64,000 nt of DNA from Rotaria sordida (lineage: Eukaryota; Rotifera; Eurotatoria; Philodinida; Philodinidae), in the NCBI GenBank assembly GCA_905250125.1, contig CAJNOL010000850.1, forward strand, positions 34,871 to 98,870, in the 5' to 3' direction. Below, in pieces: positions 37,361 to 50,200 of the stretch. The notes beneath the pieces are model-generated. The model was not told the origin of the DNA. It saw nothing but the letters and a program-made list of their open reading frames with translations, and made no database searches. The stretch's first letter is position 1. Each line of letters opens with the position of its first letter. Both the position numbers and the translations under genes were made by a program.

Positions 37361-38126
37361 TGTGGTGTGTAAGACAAGTGTGTGTAAGACAATTATGTGG
37401 AGACAATTGTGTGTATGGACAATTATGTGTTAGATGTTTGTGTGCAGATAATTGTGTACAAAATGAGTGTGTGTGTGTGCAAATAAATATTTTTGTCAAA
37501 AAAAGGTGAAAGACAAGGAAGGAAAAAAAGTAAACAAAATAACAAAGATTAATCAAATAAATAAATCAATAAAGAATTATAACATGAATATATGAGCGAT
37601 CGCTTTTATTTTTGTATATTATCATCTGTAGGATTTTCTAAAATCCGTAAAAGTCTGGACGCTGTGTGTTGAGTTTGGATTCGCTTTGGTTTTGGTACGA
37701 GATCTGTTACTAGTTGAGAAATTTCACCATCTACGTATGATTGCTCTGTTTGAAGGTCACTCAAAAAACGCCAAAATCCAGGATGAGCTGAATCTACGAT
37801 ATTGTTAAGTCGTCAGTGCCATCCTTCGCCGGCGTTGTCAATCAGAACTGGGTTGCCTTTTTCAGTTTCAGAAAATAAAATTGACATGAAGTGTTCGTAC
37901 TTTCAATGTGATCTATATGATAGTGAATTTTAAATGACTGTAAATGGATATCTTCTATTATTCTCACTCGTCTAAATACTTTCAAGGAAAATTGATCGAT
38001 GTGCATGCACATTACCGTCCGTTCTCATAAGTGTCTTATACACAACTGTCTGTTCTCATAATTGTCTTACACACAATGACCTCTTCTCATAATTATCTTA
38101 CACACAATTGTCTTACACACAACAAT
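37361..38126. mobile_element. Second MULE-like remnant, with a different inverted tandem-repeat motif
   Basis: The left end carries repeated GTGTGTAAGACAATTATGTG-like units (37361-37480). The right end carries the same units inverted (CACATAATTGTCTTACACAC type, about 38025-38126). Between them is a minus-strand remnant of a MULE transposase C-terminus. The layout is the same as 35508-36294, but the terminal repeat unit is unrelated in sequence. It is an internally deleted, non-autonomous copy. Confidence 0.65.
37612..37863 (-). pseudogene. Broken MULE transposase C-terminal fragment
   Basis: Read on the minus strand, it shows IDNAGEGWH, then an in-frame TGA (37819-37817) where the family has Arg (CGA to TGA change), then RLNNIVDSAHPGFWRFLSDL and a Gln-rich helical end, with TAA at 37614-37612. 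The EGWH(R)-x-N...AHPxxWxF pattern is characteristic of the end of Mutator-like transposases. Only the end of the gene is left and it carries a stop, so it is a pseudogene. It sits between inverted tandem-repeat blocks. Confidence 0.65.
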
Positions 38127-39233
38127 CATAGACCCGTTTTTCTGTGTCATTATTATGATGAGATATCGAGATTTTTGTGCCGCCTGTATGAGCGATGGGA
38201 CATTAAAATTTTAAATAAAAAGATCATGAATCGTCGCATACTTGGTGAAATCTTTTTTCTCCAGTCAATGAACTTCGTTCATATGAACAACTCTCTCATT
38301 CTGACACTCATTGCGAGAAACTCCATTGATGATTAATGAAAAGATTTGTCATGTTCACTATTGTAGAAATCAACATAATCATCCAATAAATAATTTGACG
38401 AAGATTATTCTAGCCTCTATTTATTCGAACGAAATATTGGTAGGTTAAACATTTACAGCTGATTTTGGGCTTGATAGTCGAGATTGCTCTATTTGGTCTA
38501 TTCTTCGACAGCGACTACTGCAGACACCATTATTCTTGGTATTTGATAAATGAATTCGATCCATCTTTTAAGTGAAAGCGATGTTTGCATCATTTCAGAT
38601 GTATTCAGTAAACGTCAACATTTTTTGTTTTGAATCAAGTGTCTGACATAAAAATATTTTAGAATATCACATTTCAAAGTATTTCAATGACAAAAACATT
38701 AAGAACACTATACAGTAAAAAATAAATATTGATTCTTCCCGACAATATTAATAATAGTTAGTCAATAGACGAAACTAATCATAAAAAACTCTCTCAATAT
38801 CTTCCCAATTGAAAATGATACTTTTTAAAATCCATCGAAAATAACACAATTTTGATAGTCATGCCTCTGGTTTATCTAGTATCTTGTAATGCATTTTTAA
38901 TTGACGAAATTCTGAATATCATGAGAAAAATTTTGGTGAATTACAACAAGTTTTATTAGAGATATGTTCGACTGATTTTTATTAGAGGATTCAATAGAAA
39001 ATTCATCTTATACATATAGTAAAAACGACAAAAAAAAAGCAGCTAGCGTACAATTCAATCGTAATGTCGTTACGCATCATCAATCGTCATTGGATGATAA
39101 TAAGAGAAGTAAAGAAAAAAAAAAAGAAAAAAAGAAGCGAGAGTGTCGAGAAGAAAAAAAACCAACGTGACGCATTTCGTCTATTTATTGGTTGTGCACA
39201 TGTGATAAGAAAAGCATTCGATAAAATATTGGG
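38127..39233. other. Non-coding region upstream of the LITAF-domain gene
   Basis: AT-rich. The last 100 bases are purine-rich (A/G runs at 39103-39165) and probably form the proximal promoter and 5' UTR. No other gene is seen. Confidence 0.45.
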
Positions 39234-41398
39234 ATGACGGAAACAAAACCGAACCAAACGACATCACCATATACGCAGGAAAGTATCTCAACAAATGAGC
39301 ATCCACTCGGTCAATCAGCTTCAGAATTTCCAATGGAGCCACCTCCAAAATATGGTAAGACCTAGACATATGGCAATAACAAAAATTTTTGGATTTAGAC
39401 ATACATTTTTGTTTTAAGATTTAGGCTTTGCGTATAGATTTGGCTTTCACGCTTAAAGTTTAGGGTCAGTTCGAGTATGAATTTTGGTTTTGTGTCTTCT
39501 TCAATTTGAGTATTGGTTACTGTAATAAAGTATTCTAATGCAACTAGCAAGTTTGTTGTAATAGTACTAGGGAAATGAAATGAGAATTACGTTGTAACTA
39601 ACTAACGACTTTACACTACTTAGAAAAGAAGTGAAATCTATTGATCATTTATTGGGGTTTGCGATTTGGGTTTTTCAGTCGTATAACGAATATTTATTGA
39701 AAATAATGTTATTTGATAAGGCAGGGTCAAAGATTTTTCTAAGTTAAGGAATTCAAACCTATTAATTGTTGTAAGAAATTCTCAATTTCACTTTTTCCAA
39801 TCTCCTAAGATCAGTTGTCAGCGATTTTAGTCAATGTTGACAACAACTGATTTTTCATCAAATAGGTTACTTCTAACCGAAAAAAGAATAGAAAAATCTG
39901 AAGAAACCATCTGTAGATTCAGATTTCTTAATCTCGAAAGCCTTTGATCAAGTTTTATCAAATACTGCTATTTCTGCTATATATTATTTCATCGACCAAA
40001 AAACCCAGATCAAAAGCTTCTAAAAAATAATCGATAGATCTTATTTCCTTTTTCAGTAGTGCAAAGTGACTAGTTAGCTGCAAGGTAATACTCGCATCAT
40101 TTCCTTAGTACTATTACGCAAAGCTCACTAGTCGTATATTCTCACGCTTATTAAAACTTAGATTGATCTGAATCCTTAGTCTTAAAACTCAAATTGATGC
40201 CCTTAACTATAGTTTGGTTGATGGTGCATGTCTGATAAGAATTTTCTACAATTACGAGTCGCTGTACGAACACTTTTATCCATCAGGATGCATTACATTA
40301 GTATATCATCTATTGTTGTACAGTTGATTGCCGCTTCAGTGTCGTATTGAAATATTTATGATCTTTCATTTCTTAAACAAGCTCATCCGTATGTCTCGAT
40401 TTGTCTATTCAAGGCGAATCACCGATATGATTATGAGTAACCATCACAAGTTCTTACGGCGGTCCTTTATTTCTGTCTACTCTTTCAATCAATAATTATT
40501 TGTTTTCTATGAACGAGACATTCAAATTGCTGTTTCTACTATAGTGAAATAACATTCATTCCATGAAAAGTAGAAGATAGGGATACGATTTGTGCATCAA
40601 AAGCATATAAAAGAAATCTTTGCGATTTGTTTTCATTGTTCCCCGATCTGTTCAGTAAAATTTCCAGATGATAGAATTTGCACCTCTGCATATAAAAATA
40701 CATATGCAAGGTTCTCTTCTAGGGACACATAAACACAAAATTATTTTTACTTTAGATCAGATTCTGGACTACTAGATAACTGAAACCAGTGTGAGTATCA
40801 TCTTTGCTCACTCTTACTTTTTGGAGTCTAAGCCGCACAGAGTGAGTTACTTTTGATTGTGTTATTTTCGACGTTTAGTGGAAGATTCTTGGGTTTGATT
40901 CGATCGGTATGTCGAATATCCGCGTCGAATTTTCCTAAGCGTAACATATCTTGGTTCATAAAAATTAAGATTTAATTACCTGAATCCATTTAGCTATCTA
41001 GTTACTTTGATAATTAAGACTCATCTGTATTTTTATTAATAGACGATGCTCGACACAGCCCTGCACCGGTCAATCGAAATGTACAGCAAGTACCTCACGT
41101 AGTGACTATCGTTCAACCGCGGTTTGGCGATTTGTCTGTCCAGTGCACGTGTCCGAACTGTCATCAAACTATTGTAACACGTGTGGAAAGGTCGAATGGC
41201 ATACTCGTATGGTTAATATGTGGAATACTCATACTTGTAGGCTGCTGGCTCGGCTGTTGCCTCGTTCCATTTTGTATTGACGAATTGAAGGTATGCTTGC
41301 ATTCTATCCTGCATGTTTCTCATACTTGCTTTGCATAGGATACAACGCATTACTGTCCAAACTGTGGAATAATGTTGGGCAAGAACAAGAAACTCTGA
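39234..41398 (+). CDS. LITAF-domain membrane protein
   Basis: Three exons join in phase: 39234-39354, 41043-41290 and 41339-41398, giving 142 residues. The N-terminal half is proline-rich and ends exon 1 with PMEPPPKY, a PPxY motif of the type that binds WW-domain ubiquitin ligases of the NEDD4 family in vertebrate LITAF. The LITAF domain follows: CPNCHQTIVTRVE (first CxxC knuckle), a hydrophobic membrane-dipping segment (ILVWLICGILILVGCWLGCC), LVPFCIDELKD, and the second knuckle H-YCPNCGIMLGKNKKL. Domain layout and total length match LITAF/CDIP1-type proteins. These are monotopic proteins on late endosome and lysosome membranes that bind zinc through the two knuckles. The first intron is 1.7 kb; the second is only 48 bases. 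Confidence 0.93.
39355..41042 (+). other. First intron of the LITAF-domain gene
   Basis: 1,688 bases, donor gtaaga and acceptor tttattaatag. It is AT-rich with no coding sequence or clear repeat that I could find. Confidence 0.75.
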
Positions 41399-44300
41399 TT
41401 GGATAATCAACAAACCTTATTGACGAACAAATATTTCAATTATTATAGCTTTTCGGATAGATTTTTTCCAAAGTTTTTTCTTTTTCCTTTCTTCTATCTA
41501 CAACACTTAATATTCTATGTTATTAATCATTGCAAAAGGTAGACTCATTTTGGTTAAGTTTTCCATCCAAATCTTTTAATTATATTCTTCTCTTGTTCTG
41601 GTTCTCAACATTAATATCTCTTTTTTTTCTTTGTATCTTTCGCGTCATTGCAAACAATTTTTTTTCAAATACTATATAAATACATTCTCAACTGCAAATA
41701 CATTTTCAATACATTCATTGGGTTTATATTTTTCAGTTCTCTGTTGGTATCTTCACGCATTACTTCTTCAAATTCTTGGAACGAATGTTTCATTGAAAAA
41801 TTCATTGATGAGCATCATTTTTTTGAGCAAGAAATTTATTTGTCTTTGTGCTCACGGCAAATTCGTTGTTGTTCAGGTAAAGTTACTGTTTTGATCGACA
41901 CTATAAAATTAATGAAACAACATAATCATAGAAACCTATTGAGTCGCTATAAAATCGACGGATGAAAGAGCTCCACGAATAGAACATTATTCTTAATCTT
42001 CATTCGTCATGGACACGCTCCGATTCAATGAAAGTCTCTAGAACAATTAACATCAGAGAAAGCCGATTCGTTATTCGATGATCTATTTAAATAGTAATAT
42101 CTAGATAACCGAAATTATTCTTCTCAGTAGATTCATATGAACTATAGCAATGATATCTGATTGAGTGGTTTTCGAAACAAAACGATGATTTCTATCACGA
42201 AGAAATCGATCAAGTGTAGTATTTGTGCAATTCATTTTGTTTAGGAAATTACGGTTCTTTTGTGTGGGCTTCAAGAGATAAGCGGTGTCAAAATAAGTAG
42301 AAATCACTATTTCGTAATTATTCATTTACGTTTCAATCAAACATACCGAACGGTTATGTTGGTTATAAGTCATCCATATATCGTATATTCGAGCCCGATT
42401 GGTTACTGTATATTCATATTCGACTTTCTAGAGTTTATCCATTGAATCAGGTGGATAATGTATATCGTGTATAAAATGGATTTTCATTGAATAGCAGAAC
42501 TATAATTTGTTCCAGTTTTTATATCCTTGCTTTTTATGTCAAAGACAGATAGCTTTTTCTTCTAATTACAAGTAACAGCCTCATTATATGGAAAACCAAA
42601 AATGAATGTAGATAACACTGAAGACGCTTTCAGATACTTTTTATGAATTGTAATCGGTCTCCAGAACATTCTTGCACACACAATTTCTTCCCGAGACATT
42701 CGTTCTAAGTAAACTTGCATATTACTGCAATTATCGTTTCGATTTTTTATTGTCAATTGACATTGGCATCGTTTTTCACTGATAGAGTGGACCTCACCGT
42801 TTTGCTCTGTTATGCCTCTTTTTTTGCTAGATAAATCTAATTATGAGCAGTTTTCAGTGAATACAACGAATTGCGTGTAACAATTGTCTTATTATATGTA
42901 GTTTTGCTATTAATCGTTTCTTTTTTATTTCTGCACATCTATTCTAGTCATCACGTTCATCATCACATATCCTTAGCACAGTGCGTACTAGTAAGAAGTT
43001 TCTTCATCAACACACTCGTCTGCACCAACATTATTCGAGCAAGTATCGTAGTATCTACTTTCGGCTCCTTGAAATTGGTCTCGACTGTAGAACGTTTTGG
43101 GATTTTGACATGTTTGCAATGTTGTGGGGAACATATTTTGTTTCATACATAAAAATTCATTTTCGAAAATACGATAAAAAAATTTAGTGACAAATCAATG
43201 AATAGATCTGGCCAGAATATACATTGGAAAATTAGGCGTCTCTTGTGCTTTTTCTTTGCATTTTTATTTTGCCATATCAATGTATCATGCATGGTTCTCA
43301 CAATGTTCTTCCGTCTTTGAAAGTATTTGCTCATAATGGTACAGATAGATTCGATGTTATTATTGATGATCGTGACTATTGAATGTCTCAAAAGTTCTAT
43401 AGGCTGATTCTGTTTTTTTTTCGTATTACACTTCTTTCTGACGGCATATCTGTTGTTGAAGATAATTATAAGACTTATCTTAGTGATTATGATCAATAGT
43501 ATTTGAAATCAATCAATACCGATCGAATTTTTAAGAATTCTGACCGATGACATTCAATCGAAATTGCCAATACATATGAAGAGTGCTCTCGATCCTCTCC
43601 ACAGTTGTCTGAAAACAGGCAACAATATTTGTTTGATGGCAAAGAAATTGACGTGTCATGCCTAATTATGTGGATGTATTCTGGTCTACATTATGTTTAC
43701 ATGATAATTTACTTAGTAAATGTATCCTGTCCCATTTCAGAAGGCTGTCAAGCGTTGTCGATGGCTTGATTTCTTTTAGTCTAGTATTCGTAAGAAGATA
43801 GAAAACGACTGAGCTTTATATTGGCAAAACATTATTCTTTGGCTAATTTTACAAAATTTCGCATAATTCTTTACCTTTTGAATTTATGTGTAGATATGAC
43901 ATAATCGACACCTGTGATCATGAAAATGAATAGTTCTAAAATAGAATTTGAAAGGGTAAATGATCAATACATCCGTGAATCAGTTGCATTTCTCTTTTCT
44001 TTTCTCAATTCAGTGATCTTGCCAAAGAGATCCAAAGAATAGTATTCATTTTTCATCTCCATTCGTACCATGAAATTAAGAAGGATTCGTCGAACGTGTT
44101 GAACAGAGTCAAGCATGACTGTTAGGCACTGTCAATATTCTTAATCGTTGTAATCATCTTTTTGCGATGAAAATCAAACTCCGGTATTTAAATACAACGT
44201 AAGAAAGAGAATGTGCCAAAGCGGAAGGATTGTCATGTGTCAGTAGTTTCGTTTAAATCCATTAGACAATGTTCTTCATCTTAGAAAAAAATATGCACTT

Positions 44301-45458
44301 TCAACTGTGCACGGTCATGAAATCGATTGTTTGTTCATCACAACATTTTGTTCGTGGTTATTTTCTTTGCATGATGAGCACCAACACGATTCTCTAAACA
44401 ATCTACTTGGTTTACTCTGCCATTTATGATTTTGCACTAATTAGTTTTCATTCGAAGATCTGTTCAAAGAAAAGGTGATGTAAAATAAAATCAGAATGCA
44501 GATGCTCAAAAAAAAGAACGCTTCTCGATTCAAAAATCTGGTTGGAGAGTCTTTATACGAGTTGTTACCCATTGAAAGTTATGAAAATATGCTTCTTGTT
44601 TCTTCTGGAAGAAGTGGTTTGTCCTCGTATTTCTTTGATACCTCAAGCCAAGTGTATGGTTGACATTATCACAGAATGTTGTGATGATCAATAAGATAGT
44701 TTCACTGTTTATAAACATCTGTCAATTATGGCCTATACCATTGAATGAATTCCGAAACAGAAATCCTTCTATTTCGTCCTGAATAACGCTCTTCGAATTA
44801 GAACCTGGAAAAAACTTAAATTTTGATTTCGGTATTTTCAGTCATACTGTAAAAAAAAGAGCTGAGTCCTAGGATGATATTAAAATGAAATTTATTTTGC
44901 GAAATTGAACGATTAATCTATAAACTCTTCCGTCCGATCGAATCATTGAGATTTTTCTGGATGTTCAAAAGTCTGCTTGGTTCCCTATTGTCTTCTATAC
45001 TACGTTGTTACCAGGAAATGCGGTAACTGAAGTGAGTAAACAGTATTGTGATATATGGTAATAATGAATCAGTGCCGTTTCTAGTATCTCGAGTAGACAA
45101 GATGTCCGAAGTTGTGCAGAAGAAGAGGTGGGACTTAGTACAGGTAGGGTGTAATGGTTGTGGAAATGAAACAATGACGGTGACGTTAAATTAATCATCT
45201 CATCCTTACCTTGATAACGACATCCTAATCCCTTCTCTCCATCTACCATTATCATTACATACTCGATCTCACCTTGCCATTGTGCGGAGTGTTTTGGATG
45301 TTGTAGACTGCAAAAGACAAGAGTAAAGACTGATAAGTTATAATTTTTGTTCTTATCATCCTATATGAGACCATACGACTATTTAAGATTGTAGTGCTTT
45401 ATCAAAAGAGTAAGCTAAAGTAACAAAAACTTTTCTGCTACTTTTTCTCGTTGATTCA
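41399..45458. other. Large non-coding region
   Basis: No supportable gene in 4 kb. Open frames up to 117 codons on both strands (for example 41648-41965, 42871-43152 and 43496-43143) lack domain signatures. A GACCGATGACATTC-rich, less AT-rich patch near 43540-43620 could be an old repeat. The last 200 bases precede the dioxygenase gene and would hold its promoter. Confidence 0.45.
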
Positions 45459-46346
45459 ATGTCTACCACAACAGTAAATATCGTACGAATACCAGCAACG
45501 AAAGAAAATGCTGAAGATGAAATCTTAGAATGCCTTCGACGAGATGGTGTGGCTATTGTTACTGGAATGTATGCGATGAGTCATATTGAACAAGTGCAAA
45601 ATGATCTAGCTCCGCATTTTGAGTCCGATGTTGTCGATAAATCAGGCTTTTTTCCTTCGACCACGCAACGGGCCACGGGTCTCTTTGCTATTTCACGTGC
45701 TTGTGTCGACTTGGCCATGCATCCTTTACTTTTGGCTGTGGCCAATCGATTACTCACATCAACATATTCTTTTTGCCAAGGTACGCAGAAGAAAACTGTT
45801 CAATCCAAACCAATCATTTCATCCACTGTCGGTTTTCGCGTTAATCCTGGCGGTCAACAACAAGAGCTTCATCGTGATGATAATGACTTTCATACGCGAC
45901 CCTGTGATTGGCCAATGATGATAGGCTGCGTAATTGCCCTAACTCGGACTCACAAGAATAATGGAGCGACTATAGTGATTCCTCGTTCACATTTGTGGGA
46001 AGACGAAGATCGAGTACCACTAGTAGAAGAAGCTGTACCCGCCGAATTAGAGCCCGGTGATGCGACTATTTTTGTTGGAAATTTATATCATGCTGGAGGA
46101 TCTAATATAACTCTAGATGAGCGGCGGGAAACAGCAGGTATATTCATGGCTAAAGGGTTTTATCGACAAGCCGAAAATGAATACCTGATGGTACCACCTG
46201 AACGATGCAAAGAACTTCAATTGACTCCAGCAGAATTACGTGTGCTTGGCTATGGACTCTCGCAACCAGCTTGCGGATTTGTCAAATACAAAGATCCCAT
46301 GGAGTCTGTTTTCGGAATAATAGATGATGAGACGGTTTCGATGTAG
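45459..46346 (+). CDS. Phytanoyl-CoA dioxygenase (PhyH)-family Fe(II)/2-oxoglutarate oxygenase, intronless
   Basis: A single exon of 295 residues. The N-terminal part (DEILECLRRDGVAIVTGMY) is the usual start of PhyH-fold enzymes. The iron-binding triad is clear: H138 and D140 in ELHRDDNDFH, and H211 in GNLYHAGGSN. Arg222 or Arg223 in DERRETAGIF is the likely 2-oxoglutarate carboxylate ligand. Family members hydroxylate varied small molecules, from phytanoyl-CoA to fungal and bacterial secondary metabolites, using O2 and 2-oxoglutarate; the substrate here cannot be told. The fold and all catalytic residues look intact. It differs from its neighbours by having no intron and visibly less AT-rich codons, which is compatible with acquisition from a bacterium or fungus (inference). 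It has no partner genes nearby. Confidence 0.9.
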   Translation: MSTTTVNIVRIPATKENAEDEILECLRRDGVAIVTGMYAMSHIEQVQNDLAPHFESDVVDKSGFFPSTTQRATGLFAISRACVDLAMHPLLLAVANRLLTSTYSFCQGTQKKTVQSKPIISSTVGFRVNPGGQQQELHRDDNDFHTRPCDWPMMIGCVIALTRTHKNNGATIVIPRSHLWEDEDRVPLVEEAVPAELEPGDATIFVGNLYHAGGSNITLDERRETAGIFMAKGFYRQAENEYLMVPPERCKELQLTPAELRVLGYGLSQPACGFVKYKDPMESVFGIIDDETVSM

Positions 46347-46546
46347 CAAACAGGTCTCGAAAGTATATAAAACTTTGTCCACGTAATCTGTCATTGACTT
46401 CTGCTCGACAATTTTCATGTGACAGATCACCTGAAATCCGACAGAGCAGTTTGCTAAATAAAAAAATCCCGAAGACAATTTAGCATGCTTCTATTTGTCA
46501 GTAGTTATATTATCTCTTCGTGCAGTAATAATTTTCAAGCATTTTT

Positions 46547-47289
46547 TGTGTACTCAAAAAGTGAGTACACTATAGAATCGGTTAGTGTGTCCGTCCGGCC
46601 GTTTACACGATAACGTTCGAAAGGAGAGTCAGATCACGATGAAATTTTCTATACAGTTCAGTCTCATCAATGTCTCGGTCGAGTTCGAAGATGAGCCTGA
46701 TTGGACGAGCCCTTCCTGAGTTATTGAAAAAATACTGATTTTTTTCCCTATGTTTCCCTATGAGAAAATCGACCCTTCTCTGTTTCCCTTAAAAACTTTT
46801 CCTATCATACTCAAAATAAAACCCCAACTATTATATACCATTCGATAGAGAATTTCACGAGCTACAAAATGGTATATAAAACATAAGGAAACAAGAAAGT
46901 TAACTCACCTATTGCAAAGATAATTAAACGGAATTCGGTTCTGTGTTTGTCCACGCTCTAATTGATCCCTAAATAGAGCTCTATCTTCCGATCACAGAGA
47001 TGATAGTCCAAGGTTTTCTGGGATGGAGAACTCGAATCTGTGCTCCATTCGTCTCGAAATTTCATTGGTTGAGCAGTGACCAATAGAAATCAAGTTATAG
47101 GAAAAACGAGTTTCTTAAGGTAAATGAAGGTGAAGAGTTCAAATCTGAGCTGTATCTGCCTCCAAATCCTATTGATTGAGCAGTAGCCAATAGAAATCAA
47201 GTGTTTATAGAAAAGGTTTGCCAGGACAATTTTGATGTCCACACATTCTAGGAAGACTCATCTGTCTCATTCACTTTTTGAAGTACACA
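46547..47289. mobile_element. Non-autonomous element with TGTGTACT... inverted ends
   Basis: The left end TGTGTACTCAAAAAGTGAG (46547 on) is matched, inverted, by TGTGTACTTCAAAAAGTGAA at the right end (47289 backwards). Inside is a roughly 107-base unit present twice (around 47030-47100 and 47135-47205; shared core CCAATAGAAATCAAGT preceded by TTGAGCAGT). There is no coding capacity. The termini match over about 20 bases only, so the boundaries are moderately supported. Confidence 0.55.
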
Positions 47290-50200
47290 TAACTCTCGGA
47301 TTTAAATCCGAGGTTTCCGCATTTATTTATAAGGAATGTTAACACATTCGCGGCGATATGAATGTTGTTTTCTCATAATTCGTGAAAGGTACTATTTCTT
47401 CAATCACGGTAATTGTAATACTTCAAAACAGCTTTTATCAAAGTTCCTCTTATAAATATGAGCTATGAACATCCCTTTATCAGTGGTAAACGAATTAGCC
47501 CATTTGGTCAAAATATGGCATAGATATTCAATCTTTTTTGTGGTAAATGAACTTTTGGATCACTTTATATTGTGACCCACTGATGGGTCTCATCGCCTGA
47601 AGTGTGCTAATAATGAGGTTTCACGTACCCAGATCAACCAGGTAACATTCTTTTGATTGGAATAGACTGTGATCGAACCAATTGTTGTTTTATTGTATGA
47701 AAGTCAAAGATGATAGAGCAGCATCTGAGTCCCTTAACAATCTTCAGATACTGAATAGATGTTGTCTATTGTTGAGATGGTTCTCAAAGGTGCTATACTT
47801 CATTAACGAATTCATTAAATGTGCCATTGTAATTTCGTGAATATATTATTAATGATATTATTTTGTATGTGATAAAAATATGTATACTTAAATGGTATCA
47901 TGAATATGTTACTCTTATCAGTCACATGTTGTGCTGTGAATTAAACTTGAATTCAGATAGCTATGATTGTTGCTATCTACGAATGGTTGAGCAAGACTTC
48001 TGATAACGTTGCTGATAATTCTATATACCAGTTAAAACTAAAATGTTTGTTGCATGAATAAATAGTATAATGTTTGGCTTTTAATTATTTACATATATAT
48101 ATATGTAATAGCTTTATTCGAGTTTAATTCTAATATTCTTTCAGAGAAATTCAATTTCAACCGGAAGCATATTTAAAAAATGAATAATGAATTCAACGGA
48201 TACTGCATTGGAGTTCGAATCATTTTAAGAATAGATGCAAAGACAATTCACAAAGAAATTTCAATCACATTGAGATTTAATGTTTCATCGTAACCAATAT
48301 CTACAAGATGGGCATAGCGTTTTGATGAAAGATGAGAAGATAACAATGATAAAAATCAATCTGTTCGTTGGATTTCCGAGTTTATATGTGGAAATATTAA
48401 ACTGGTAGAGCAGGCTATTAATAATAATCCAAATTTGTAAGTATGTAGGGTAAAGGTAAGCATGAGAGTGAGCGTATAAGGAGTATTGCGAGCCAAACAA
48501 TTTATTATCAGTCACCCATCCATATTGTACCCGCACCTCATCAATTAGCGAATAGAAAATTTCTTCAGACTACATATTCTATATTAGTTTTGAATTGTTT
48601 TAACATTTGTCAGACACAGATATTACTGATTAACTATATACTCAATCTGTTTTCTACGTTATATTTTCTTTGTTACGTGTGTTATTTTTTCAAAATATAT
48701 ACTTTAAATAGTAGAAAATACAAATAAATCTATGATAAATCAAAGTGTAAAGTAATTATTTAACTTTGTTTCCATAGTATAAATTGATATTAAAATGAAT
48801 TGATGTTATCATTACTGTTTATAAGTCAGTCATATTCATTCTTACCATCGAGAATTTTCTCATATTTCTGTGATTCATATGAGAAAATTTTTCTGTGGCA
48901 TTGTCCATGGCATAGAGTATGAATCATTGCATAGTTAGAGAAAAAAAAAATAAGCGTATATAAGATGCTAGACTTCGAATATCGATCACAGCAGATTTCG
49001 ACCCTTTGCAAAATACTACTGGTATAAGTCTTTTAATTTGAATTTTTCATCGAACGCAGTTTTTAATATTAACAACAGTCTTGACTCTCTGTTTTCTTCC
49101 TTTCCGTGATTTACTGAAGAACTTACAAAAAGAAAGAATTGTATGCACATAATTGACCATAGACGTACACCGTACACGCTGATCATATTTGAGAAATAGA
49201 CAACACATGTTTTTTTTTTAAAGCATAATAAGAGTGAGTCCCCATATGAAGAACTTATTCTCAATAGCAATGATCGAATTTTTATTCGACAAAAATGAAA
49301 TTCTTCAGAAGAACTATTTTAATTGGTGAATGAGAAAAACTAATTAATTTACAAGGAAAATTAACAAGACTTGATTTACGACTGTTTTCAATTACAATGG
49401 GCTTTCAGAAAAATTAATCGTCGTCTCTTCGACTGATCAACTGATAGAAGCGCCATAGAAAACCTAAAGTGAGTATGATGAGCCAATGATTACAATATTC
49501 GAGTTCGGTTGGTCTTCTCAACGGTAATTGAAGAAATGAAACAACTTGTATGCAATTATATTTGAAAAAATCAAAGACATCTTATCGCTGGAGAAACCTG
49601 TATACATGGAAAATCTATTCCAATGCTAAATGCCCTCTTTAGAATAGAATGCAGAATTAAATTCCACCAATCAGCTATTCGACTTGTGTTACTGATAGAT
49701 TTATTTCACTGGAAAGACGCATATCTGTACATAGAACTTTTAGCGTGTGAAGATGAGAGTGAGGAGAATTCCATTATTCTCACCTTGGCTTCAGGATTCT
49801 CTATCGGCTTCTTATCGATACGAAAAATCATCATGAAAAAAAGATATTGAAAACAAACTGACGTACAGAACTTCTTGTGAATATTGCGCCACCGTTTATA
49901 TCGAACAGTCTGTATTGTGATCAAAGAATAGCTAAACATCAAAAAAACAAGAGTGAACAACGATCTGAATGGGAAAGTAACAAAACATGTGGCTAATATG
50001 GACATGTACTTGATTGCTTTCAAGTTCAAACGATGGTAAATGAGACGAATTGGAGGAGATAAATGATAAGGAAGACGTTGGTTACACGTGGTATGAAAGA
50101 GACAGCTATTAACAAGATGAAACATGAAGTAACAACGTTTTGATGAGAAGCCTTGCATGCAGAGGATATTCTTTCGATCGAATTGTTTAATCTAGTTCGT

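Noticed and set aside
37361..37480. GTGTG-rich repeats as internal telomere-like sequence
   Set aside because: The unit (GTGTGTAAGACAATT) is not a telomere motif, and the inverted partner block at about 38.1 kb explains it as a transposon end.
41990..42080. Frame containing IRHGHAPIQ, resembling the acid-phosphatase RHG motif
   Set aside because: A stop follows at once, the hydrophobic strand before it needs a frameshift, and no other part of the family is present.
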